From assembly GCA_016708765.1 (NCBI GenBank), contig JADJFD010000002.1, positions 124,001 through 188,000 on the forward strand: DNA of 64,000 bases. The letters run 5' to 3'. Within the stretch, counting starts at the first letter, position 1. Every line of letters starts with the position of its first letter. The stretch comes from Chitinophagaceae bacterium. GTDB lineage: Bacteria; Bacteroidota; Bacteroidia; Chitinophagales; Chitinophagaceae. Below are positions 57,305 through 64,000 of the stretch, piece after piece. The position numbers and the translations under genes were made by a program. Under the pieces are notes generated by a model. The model did not search any database. It was not told where the DNA came from and was given only the letters and a program-made list of their open reading frames with translations.

Positions 57305-58354
57305 ATGAAAAAAACAGTTACCAATATTCGCCACTTTAGTTTGGCAGAGCTTGAAGAGTATTTTGAAGAGTTAGGCGAAAAAAAATTTCGGGCAAAGCAG
57401 GTATACGAATGGATATGGCAGAAACATGCCATGAGTTTTGCAGATATGACCAATCTTAGCAAAGACCTTCGTCAGAAATTGGGCGAAAATTTTACGTTGC
57501 CTGCATTAAGTACTGATGCTACTCAATTTTCATCGGATGGTACTATTAAATCCCGGTTCAAAACACATGATGGTCATTTAATAGAAGGTGTATTGATTCC
57601 AACTACATCAAGATTTACTGCTTGTGTTTCTTCTCAAATAGGATGTTCACTCAGTTGCAAGTTTTGTGCGACAGGATATATAGACAGAAAAAGAAATCTT
57701 GAGTTTGACGAAATCTATGATCAGGTAGCATTGATAAACCAACAATCAGAAAAAACAAAAGGTAAGAAACTAAGCAATATTGTTTTTATGGGAATGGGAG
57801 AACCGTTGCTTAATTATAAAAATGTGTTGAAATCTATTGAACGCATTACATCTCCTGATGGAATGGCGATGAGTCCGAAAAGAATCACGGTGTCGACTGC
57901 TGGAGTTGCAAAAGGCATCCGGCAATTAGGTGATGATAAAGTGAAATTTAAACTAGCACTTTCATTGCATGCTGCTACAGATAAAAAAAGGCATGAAATA
58001 ATGCCCATTAATGATACCAACAACATCAAATCATTGATTGATGCGTTGAATTATTTTTACAAACAAACTGGCACACAGGTAACATTTGAATATATTCTGT
58101 TCAAAGATTTTAACGACAGCCCAGATGATGCTGATGACCTGATTAAAATCTATAGACAAGTTCCCGCCGACCTTGTTAATATTATTGAATACAACCCGAT
58201 TGACTTTGCCCGTTTCCAAAAGCCTGACGAAACGAAGGTGGAAGCTTTCATGGAGTACCTTGGAAAACACCGGGTTAATGCCCGATTAAGACGAAGCAGA
58301 GGTAAAGATATTGATGCAGCTTGTGGTCAACTTGCCAATAAAGAAATCAACTAA
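57305..58354 (+). CDS. rlmN: 23S rRNA/tRNA adenine-C2 methyltransferase RlmN
   Basis: From ATG 57305 (349 residues; the frame extends to 57260, but the family begins near KKTVTNIRHFSLAEL). A radical-SAM enzyme that methylates A2503 of 23S rRNA and A37 of some tRNAs. Visible: the CSLSCKFCATG cluster motif at residues 114-124, FMGMGEPLLNY near 175, the SAM-binding region ITVSTAGVAKG and the C-terminal catalytic Cys in DAACGQLA. Normal length, frame intact. Confidence 0.96.
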   Translation: MKKTVTNIRHFSLAELEEYFEELGEKKFRAKQVYEWIWQKHAMSFADMTNLSKDLRQKLGENFTLPALSTDATQFSSDGTIKSRFKTHDGHLIEGVLIPTTSRFTACVSSQIGCSLSCKFCATGYIDRKRNLEFDEIYDQVALINQQSEKTKGKKLSNIVFMGMGEPLLNYKNVLKSIERITSPDGMAMSPKRITVSTAGVAKGIRQLGDDKVKFKLALSLHAATDKKRHEIMPINDTNNIKSLIDALNYFYKQTGTQVTFEYILFKDFNDSPDDADDLIKIYRQVPADLVNIIEYNPIDFARFQKPDETKVEAFMEYLGKHRVNARLRRSRGKDIDAACGQLANKEIN

Positions 58355-58409
58355 TTGGCCCTTCTACGATGTTTTTCTTACTTTGATTAAACCTGTGAAA
58401 TAAAGCAAG

Positions 58410-58423
58410 GTCTGTATACAGAC
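58410..58423. terminator. Palindrome after rlmN, possible weak terminator or operator
   Basis: GTCTGTATACAGAC is a perfect 14-bp inverted repeat, followed by AATTTTATTTT on the plus strand. It lies 56 bp after the rlmN stop and 71 bp before the next ATG, so it may be a short terminator or an operator for the Spy-like gene. Confidence 0.4.
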
Positions 58424-58493
58424 AATTTTATTTTAACATTTAATGCCGAAAGGTTTTTGAACCCGGCAGCGTCCAAATCAAAAATTAAAACAC

Positions 58494-59170
58494 ATGAAAA
58501 AAATAATCCTATCGGTCTTGATTGTATCAATGGCTTTTGCTGTAAACGCACAAGATATCCCAGAAAGAAAAACAGGTAAACCTGGAATGCACCATAAGAT
58601 GGACAGAAAGAAAGGCTCTCGTATGGATATGCAAAAACTTAACCTGACGGAAGAGCAAAAAGCACAGTTCAAAACACAAAGAGAAAGCTTCCGCAAACAA
58701 ATGGAAGAGTTGAAAAAAAATGAGAACATCACAGTTAAAGATCAAAAAGAAAGAATAGCTGCTATTCAAAAAGAGAATAAAACTAAAATGCAGAGCTTTC
58801 TTACTGCCGATCAAAAAGCACAAATAGAAAGAAACAAAGTTGAAGGAAAGAAAAAATTTGAAGAGAGAACAAAAGAAAGAGGAGGGAAAATGAAAACTCA
58901 ACTTGGATTATCTGATGCACAATCTGCCCAGCTTAAAAAGAACAGAGAAGCTACCCAGCAAAAAATAAAAGCTATAAAGGAAAATAGTAAAATGAATGAA
59001 GAGCAAAAGAAAGAACAGGTAAAAAAGTTAATGAAAGCTCAGCAAGAAAACATGAAATCGGTTCTTACTGAAGATCAGTTGAAAAAATGAAAGAGTCGCA
59101 AAAAAGAAAACCTGGCAACAGAGAAAGAGGCGGTGACAGAAAAAAGCCTGTAAAGAACGATACGATCTAA
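58494..59170 (+). CDS. Spy/CpxP-like secreted Lys-rich helical protein (probable frameshift near the end)
   Basis: A signal peptide (IILSVLIVSMAFAVNAQ) is followed by an all-helical, highly charged protein with repeated LTEEQKAQF-type segments: NLTEEQKAQFKTQRESF, LTADQKAQIERNK, LGLSDAQSAQLKKN and LTEDQLKK, as in Spy/CpxP-like periplasmic chaperones of Bacteroidota. The frame as read stops at 59090 after LKK. With one A added to the A6 run (59083-59088) it continues MKESQKRKPGNRERG and ends at 59170, which I think is the real end. Confidence 0.85.
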
Positions 59171-59194
59171 TTCAATTACTCTAGCATATATCCA

Positions 59195-59227
59195 AGGCCT
59201 CCTATAAATCGGGAGGCTTTTCCTTTT
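59195..59227 (+). terminator. Terminator after the Spy-like gene
   Basis: AGGCCTCC and GGGAGGCTTTTCCTTTT form a GC-rich stem around TATAAATC with a T-rich tail, 25 bp after the repaired stop of the Spy-like gene. Confidence 0.75.
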
Positions 59228-59291
59228 ACGTTGAAATGTGAATACCTATCTTTGCCGTTCACTACTGTTGTAAAACAGCAAAACACTCCAC

Positions 59292-60242
59292 ATGAAGAAA
59301 AAAGGAACGGATAATTTCAGCAAGTTTGTACCTAAGAAAAGTAATGCAGCCGTAAAGGAACAATTCAAACAGGAAAAAAGAAAGTACAATAAAGAAAAAC
59401 AGGCTTTCTTTGAAAAGAAGAAAGAAGAAGAAAGGGCCACAAAGCCCGGATATAGAGGAAGAACCCCTGATGAAACGCCAATAGAAAAAGCCCCTGAACA
59501 TTTAAGACCTGAATCAGCCGACAAGATGCCGCTGAATAAATTTATTGCACATGCTGGCATTTGTGGCCGGAGAGAAGCCGCTGAACTGGTAAAACAGGGA
59601 CTAGTTAAAGTAAATGGTAAAACTATTGCAGAACCGGGTTTTAAAGTAGACAGCACTGATGAAATAAATGTAAATGGAAAGAAAATATTCCTTGCAAAAA
59701 ATCTGGTTTACATTTTATTAAATAAACCCAAAGATTATATAACAACAACAGAAGATCCTAAAGGTAGAAAAACTGTGCTTGATCTTATCAGTCGGGCCAC
59801 CACTGAAAGAGTATATCCAGTTGGCAGATTGGATAGAAACACTTCAGGTGTTTTGCTTTTTACAAATGATGGTGAGCTGGCGCAGAAATTGACACATCCC
59901 AGCAACGAAATAAAAAAAGTTTATCATGTTACGTTGGATAAGCCATTAACAAAAAATGACTTTGATAAAATTTTAAAAGGAATTGTGCTTGAGGATGGGC
60001 CTATCAATGTAGATGCATTAGCTTTTGCAGATATAAAAGATAAAACACAGATCGGCCTGGAAATTCATAGCGGAAAAAACAGAATCGTTCGCCGCATTTT
60101 TGAATCATTGGGTTATGATGTAAAAAATCTTGACCGGGTAATATTTGCCGGACTTACCAAAAAGAATATTGAAAGAGGTAAATGGCGATTTCTTAAAGAG
60201 AAAGAAGTTAGAGACTTGAAACATTTTAAGAGAGGAAAATAA
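59292..60242 (+). CDS. RsuA/RluB-type pseudouridine synthase
   Basis: A 316-residue protein with a disordered Lys/Glu-rich N-terminus (residues 1-75), an S4 RNA-binding domain (LNKFIAHAGICGRREAAELV, residues 80-130) and the catalytic domain with GRLDRNTSGVLLFTNDGELA near 178-197, where the Asp of GRLDRNTSG is the catalytic residue, and KNRIVRRIFESLGY. Likely the 23S rRNA RluB/RluF-type enzyme; the exact site cannot be told. Normal except for the long charged tail, which is common in Bacteroidota. Confidence 0.92.
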   Translation: MKKKGTDNFSKFVPKKSNAAVKEQFKQEKRKYNKEKQAFFEKKKEEERATKPGYRGRTPDETPIEKAPEHLRPESADKMPLNKFIAHAGICGRREAAELVKQGLVKVNGKTIAEPGFKVDSTDEINVNGKKIFLAKNLVYILLNKPKDYITTTEDPKGRKTVLDLISRATTERVYPVGRLDRNTSGVLLFTNDGELAQKLTHPSNEIKKVYHVTLDKPLTKNDFDKILKGIVLEDGPINVDALAFADIKDKTQIGLEIHSGKNRIVRRIFESLGYDVKNLDRVIFAGLTKKNIERGKWRFLKEKEVRDLKHFKRGK

Positions 60243-60282
60243 TTTCTGCCACGAATTACACTAATCTACACGAAATAATTTA

Positions 60283-61025
60283 ATGAAACTTTCTTCATTT
60301 ATAATTGCTGAAAATGAAAACTGGGTAGCACTCAATAAGCCTTCTGGTTTATTGTCAATTCCCGACAGAATGGGGAAAGATGTTTCCTTGAAATCATTAT
60401 TAATTGAAAAGTATAAAGATATCTATACTGTTCATCGTTTAGATAAAGACACCAGCGGCTTAATCGTCTTTGCAAAAAATTTAACTACGCACAAACATCT
60501 TTCACTTCAATTTGAAGAAAGGCAAACAAAGAAAATATACCAAGGTTTGGTTACAGGTTCATTGCCCGAAGAAAAGGTTCTATGGATTTTCCTATCGCAG
60601 AACATCCGGCAAAAAACGGAACCATGATCATTCATCGAAATGGGAAAGAGTCTTTAACTGATTTTGAAGTGTTGGAGGATTTTGGCATTTATTCTTTGGT
60701 GCAGTTTCATATACATACTGGCAGAACACACCAGATAAGAGTTCACATGAAAGAATACGGCCATCCGATTGTTTGTGATGAGGTATATGGTGATGGCAAA
60801 CCGGTTTTAATTTCCAGCTTGAAGAAGAAATATAATCTCTCAAAAGATGAACTGGAAGAACGACCTATACTTGGCAGACTGGCATTACATTCTTTTCAAC
60901 TAGGCTTTAAAGACATTGATGGAAAAGCAATTGAACTGGAAGCAGAATTACCAAAAGATATGCGGGCAACATTGCAGCAATTGAGGAAGAGGAAAAAACC
61001 CCTGTCCCCTAAAGGGGGACTTTAG
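60283..61025 (+). CDS. RluA/RluC-family pseudouridine synthase (one frameshift)
   Basis: About 247 residues after joining two frames. The first has WVALNKPSGLLSIPDR and HRLDKDTSGLIVFAKN (catalytic Asp in HRLDKDTSG, near residue 53). It runs out of frame at 60583; adding one G to the GG at about 60577-60579 leads into SMDFPIAEHPAKNGT and LVQFHIHTGRTHQIRVHM, the family's second motif. The last residues (KKPLSPKGGL) are encoded by a dispersed palindrome at 60998-61024. Target RNA unknown. Confidence 0.92.
60998..61024. repeat. Dispersed palindrome overlapping the 3' end of the RluA-type gene
   Basis: GTCCCCTAAAGGGGGAC, preceded by ACCCCT, belongs to the CCCCTAAAGGGG family found also at 34455, 34755, 35924 and 40861. 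It is read as the last codons and stop of the pseudouridine synthase gene. Confidence 0.75.
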
Positions 61026-61103
61026 TGTAGATAAACTCTCCAGTTTTGAATCTTTGTGCTTATAGTTTAATTTTATTTCTTGTGGATCAATCTAAATGTG
61101 GCC

Positions 61104-61743
61104 ATGGAAAAAGACAAATTTAAAATTGCATTTACAGAAACTATTCTAAACACTTTTCCTGAGATTTTGAAACAAGATGTAGAAAAAGTGATTGAGATAC
61201 TATCCTTTGATAAAGACTATTTGTTTTCACCTGATTCTCAAACTATTTATATAGATAATGAAATTATAAATATTCCTTGTAGAATTTATATTGATGAACC
61301 AGATCCCGTTAAAAGAAAAGTCATTAACTGAACAACAAAAGATAATGCTAAACTGCCTCTTCCTAAGACATCATAACGGTTATATAAGACAAAGTCGCTT
61401 AGAATTACTTATAGACAAAACTGAAAATTATATTACCCCTTTTATTTTTCAACTTTTAGGGGAATATGTTATTGAAATTTTATTTGTTTTAGACAAACAT
61501 ATTAACGACAAAACAATTGATAATTACTTAAAACTTATTAATGACAACGAAAAATATTGGCATCAAACCAAAAGCAGAGTTATAAGTTATTGGAATGTTT
61601 ATTATAGGCGACCACATTATCATTCAAATCTTCCTTCAAAGTACAAGAATAGAAAAGATTACATTGGACAACAAATAATTGAACGGCTAAATAATGCAAA
61701 TTTACAACAGCGAGGATCTACTTCAGAATTTGGTAACGAATAA
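61104..61743 (+). CDS. Unknown protein (frameshifted)
   Basis: From ATG 61104 the first frame gives EKDKFKIAFTETILNTFPEIL and ends at 61331; the second begins before 61300 and continues SLTEQQKIMLNCLFLRHHNGYIRQ to 61743. They join at GATCCCGTTA near 61306-61310 if one C is removed, giving a protein of about 212 residues. The second part has YVIEILFVLDKHI and a Tyr/His-rich KSRVISYWNVYYRRPHYH. I do not recognise a family. No signal peptide or membrane helix. Confidence 0.7.
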
Positions 61744-61750
61744 TTCCCGG

Positions 61751-62920
61751 TCACTTCCCCAACGCCTGCAAAATATCATCCAATATATCATCTGCATTTT
61801 CTAAACCTACAGAAATACGAATCAAGCCATCTGTAATTCCAACGGCAGCTCTTTCTTCTAATGATAATTTAGAATGTGTGGTTGATGAAGGATGAGATGC
61901 GATTGTTCTACTGTCTCCTAAATTATTGGTCATAGAGATCATCTGCAAACTGTTCAGAAAATTTCTTCCAGCCTCAATGCCGCCTTTTAATTCAAAAGTT
62001 ACAATACCGCCGCCGTTACTCATTTGCTTTTTTGCAATAGCATATTGTGGATGTGATTCCAGAAATGGATATTTTACAGAGCTCAGTTTCGCATGACCGT
62101 TTAATGCTTTAGCAATCTGCAATGCACTGGCAGCATGTCGTTCCATTCGTATAAATAAAGTTTCCAGACTTTTTGATAACACCCAGGCATTAAAAGGGCT
62201 CATGGATGGCCCGGTATTGCGGATAAAAAGATATAGCGGCTGTATCAATTCCTTTTTCCCAACTACTACGCCGCCTAATACTCTTCCTTGCCCGTCAATA
62301 AATTTTGTGGCAGAATGAACAACAAGGTCGGCGCCAAATTTAATGGGTTGTTGTACTGCTGGTGTAGCAAAGCAATTATCAACTACAAAAAGAATATTAT
62401 TTTTCTTGCATAATGCGGACACAAATTCAATATCAATAATATCCAGCCCCGGATTGCTTGGTGTTTCCACATACAATATTTTTGTATTGGGCTTTATCAA
62501 CGCTTCAATTCTGTCCGGTTTATTCATATCAAAGTAAGAAGCCTCAATTCCCCACTTAGGTAAATATTTTGTAAGAATAGTATGCGTAGACCCAAATACT
62601 GCTGATGCAGAGATAATATGATCACCTTGATTTAAAAAAGTCATGAAAGTGGAATAAATCGCAGCCATTCCTGTAGCAGTAGCAATTCCATCTTCTGCTC
62701 CTTCCAGCGAAGCTATCTTTTCAATAAACTCATCAACCGAAGGATTAGAAAAACGGGAATAGATATTTACATCCAAAGAGTCATCTGAAAATGCAGCCGC
62801 CATATCTTCTGCTGAATCATAAGTAAAACTGCTGGTAAGAAATAATGGAGTGGAATGTTCTTTCTCGCCGGTTTTCTTCGTTTGAATTCTTACCGCATTT
62901 GTTTCGGGATGCTTTGCCAT
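61751..62920 (-). CDS. metZ: O-succinylhomoserine sulfhydrylase (MetZ), PLP-dependent
   Basis: A 389-residue Cys/Met-metabolism PLP enzyme making homocysteine from O-succinyl- (or O-acetyl-) homoserine and sulfide. Visible: YSRFSNPSVDEFI near residue 54, ATATGMAAIYS near 80, VETPSNPGLDIID near 151, VVDNCFATPAVQQP near 179 and the PLP Lys206 in HSATKFIDGQGRVLGG, which is characteristic of MetZ-type proteins. A cystathionine gamma-synthase role is possible but less likely. It has a good upstream promoter and no SAM riboswitch that I can see. Confidence 0.92.
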   Translation of the reverse strand: MAKHPETNAVRIQTKKTGEKEHSTPLFLTSSFTYDSAEDMAAAFSDDSLDVNIYSRFSNPSVDEFIEKIASLEGAEDGIATATGMAAIYSTFMTFLNQGDHIISASAVFGSTHTILTKYLPKWGIEASYFDMNKPDRIEALIKPNTKILYVETPSNPGLDIIDIEFVSALCKKNNILFVVDNCFATPAVQQPIKFGADLVVHSATKFIDGQGRVLGGVVVGKKELIQPLYLFIRNTGPSMSPFNAWVLSKSLETLFIRMERHAASALQIAKALNGHAKLSSVKYPFLESHPQYAIAKKQMSNGGGIVTFELKGGIEAGRNFLNSLQMISMTNNLGDSRTIASHPSSTTHSKLSLEERAAVGITDGLIRISVGLENADDILDDILQALGK

Positions 62921-62946
62921 GATAATTGCCCAGTGTTTAATTAAAG

Positions 62947-62979
62947 CAAATATACCTCTGACAGTTTTTTATTGGCAAA
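62947..62979 (-). promoter_or_regulatory. Bacteroidota-type promoter upstream of metZ
   Basis: On the minus strand TATATTTG (62954-62947) matches TAnnTTTG and TTTG (62979-62976) lies 21 bp upstream, both within the accepted -7/-33 spacing range. The -7 element lies 26 bp before the metZ ATG. Confidence 0.6.
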
Positions 62980-63042
62980 TTGATTGCAAGTAAATACAGC
63001 TCCCTCCGTTAAAGAAAGATTTCTGTTGCTATATCGTTCTCT

Positions 63043-63681
63043 TAGTCAATATTCGGCTGAGGTGTATACCGCAAATAAGGTTTTATCTCTTTTACTCCTT
63101 TAGGAAACTTTTTAATAGCATCTTCAGTAGAAATAGAAGGCACAACAATTACATCTTCTCCTGCATTCCAGTTTGCTGGGTGTTGCCACACTGTAATTCG
63201 CAGTCAATTGTAATGAATCAATTACCCGAAGCACTTCAAAGAAATTTCTTCCAGTAGAAGCAGGATAAGTAATAAATAATTTTACAGTCTTATCTGGACC
63301 AATTATAAATAAGGAGCGAACAGTTGCGGTTGCAGAAGCATTTGGATGAATCATATCATATAATGTTGCTACATTCTTATCCTCATCAGCAATGATGGGA
63401 AAATCAACATTACAATTTTGCGTTTCGTTTATATCACTGATCCAACCTTTATGCTTATCAAGAGGGTCAACACTTAACGCCAATACTTTTACATTACGCT
63501 TTGCAAACTCTTCTTTGAGCAAAGCAGTTCTTCCCAATTCGGTAGTACATACCGGTGTGTAATCAGCAGGATGCGAAAATAAAACACCCCAGCCATCGCC
63601 CAAGTATTCATAAAAATCAATTTCCCCAACGGATGTTCTTGCTTTAAAATTAGGAGCAATATCCCCAAGACGTAATGCCAT
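63043..63681 (-). CDS. 1-Cys peroxiredoxin (Prx6 type), one frameshift
   Basis: About 212 residues after repair. The peroxidatic Cys45 is in HPADYTPVCTTELG; WG, FPIIADEDKNVATLYDM and RSLFIIGPDKTVKLFITYPAS are typical of the Prx6 class, which reduces hydrogen peroxide and alkyl peroxides. The frame goes astray after YSVATP at about 63178-63182; removing one C from CCC gives ANWNAGEDVIVVPS and the Prx6 ending KGVKEIKPYLRYTPQP, with a stop at 63043. The gene is monocistronic in this window. Confidence 0.93.
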
Positions 63682-63793
63682 AGTATTATTATTTATTATA
63701 AAAATAGGGTTAATAATTATTCCTTCAGGAGTTACAAATGAAAAAAATCATAAAATCGAGATATTATCATCTTGATTTTATTGATTGTCGCCA

Positions 63794-64000
63794 TTATTCA
63801 ATAACCAGTTTATAATTGATTGCTGAATTTTTTCTCAGCATGGCTGCAACACCACAATATTTTTCTAACGACAAGTCAATGGCTTTTCTCACTTTATCCT
63901 CATTAGCAGCATCGGTCTTTATTCTGTAAGTAACCAATATGTCTGTAAACACTTTAGGGTGTTCATCCACCTGTTCTGCTTCAGTATCAATAACAAAATC
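63794..64000 (-). CDS. OsmC/Ohr-family protein, C-terminal part (5' end beyond window)
   Basis: The last 68 codons are visible: DFVIDTEAEQVDEHPKVFTD, KVRKAIDLSLEKYCGVAAML and RKNSAINYKLVIE. SLEKYCGVAAML has the second conserved Cys of OsmC-type peroxidases. It probably works with the neighbouring peroxiredoxin in peroxide defence, but the N-terminal half is outside the window. Confidence 0.85.
   Translation of the reverse strand, partial: DFVIDTEAEQVDEHPKVFTDILVTYRIKTDAANEDKVRKAIDLSLEKYCGVAAMLRKNSAINYKLVIE

Noticed and set aside
62921..63042. SAM riboswitch before metZ
   Set aside because: The 120-bp leader shows no SAM-I/II/III-like pairing; a plain promoter explains it.

Overview
The window looks like the chromosome of a member of the Bacteroidota, probably a Chitinophagaceae-like lineage. 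The pointers are a SusC/SusD pair, ExbB-ExbD-ExbD-TonB, a BT4734-type primase on a mobile element, a short NuoG, TAnnTTTG-type promoter elements and AT-rich DNA. I cannot name a genus from sequence alone.

Positions 1-22129 are an integrated element. Its tyrosine integrase and Xis-like gene sit next to the 3' end of mnmE, where the 18-bp end of the gene (22112-22129) is the likely attachment core; this is the same gene end used by SGI1-type islands. Behind the integrase lie a primase-like DUF3987 protein, a small HTH protein and a protein of unknown role. Then comes one long minus-strand operon of about 16.5 kb that runs off the left edge: XRE regulator, BrxC/PglY-like ATPase, PglX-like DNA methyltransferase with Zn-ribbon, PglZ, a BrxA-like protein, a prokaryotic Argonaute, a Dna2/NAM7-like SF1 helicase and an unknown protein. 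Gaps are 28 bp or less, with two ATGA overlaps. This is a BREX-like system with an Argonaute and a helicase built into it, and it is the most interesting object in the window. The Argonaute keeps a 5'-phosphate-binding MID pocket but has lost the PIWI catalytic residues that I can place, so a guide-directed sensor role is a reasonable inference.

Positions 22090-28238 are core chromosome: mnmE, the TonB energy-transduction operon and an FtsX/MacB-type permease. Positions 28298-44164 hold a complete nuoA-N complex I cluster on the minus strand. It is interleaved with a small membrane protein, two DUF4440-like secreted proteins and an outer-membrane-like protein. Positions 44369-48181 hold a second tonB, a small membrane protein, a PstS-like lipoprotein and a TPR protein. 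Positions 48347-50241 (plus strand) are a low-molecular-weight phosphatase and hisS. Positions 50299-55274 are a SusC/SusD locus with a lipoprotein. The rest is housekeeping: thiolase, rlmN, Spy-like protein, two pseudouridine synthases, metZ, a 1-Cys peroxiredoxin and an OsmC-family protein cut by the window edge.

About a dozen genes are split by single-base frameshifts, nearly all at short homopolymers (methyltransferase, BrxA-like, mnmE end, permease, nuoH, nuoB, pstS-like, susD, susC, spy-like, rluA-type, 61104-61743, peroxiredoxin). This pattern fits residual sequencing error better than gene decay, so I list those genes as whole genes and mark the break. NuoL and SusC also appear to lack internal segments, which may be assembly losses. 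Intergenic DNA is rich in dispersed palindromes and in spacers with an 8-bp phased AATT pattern.
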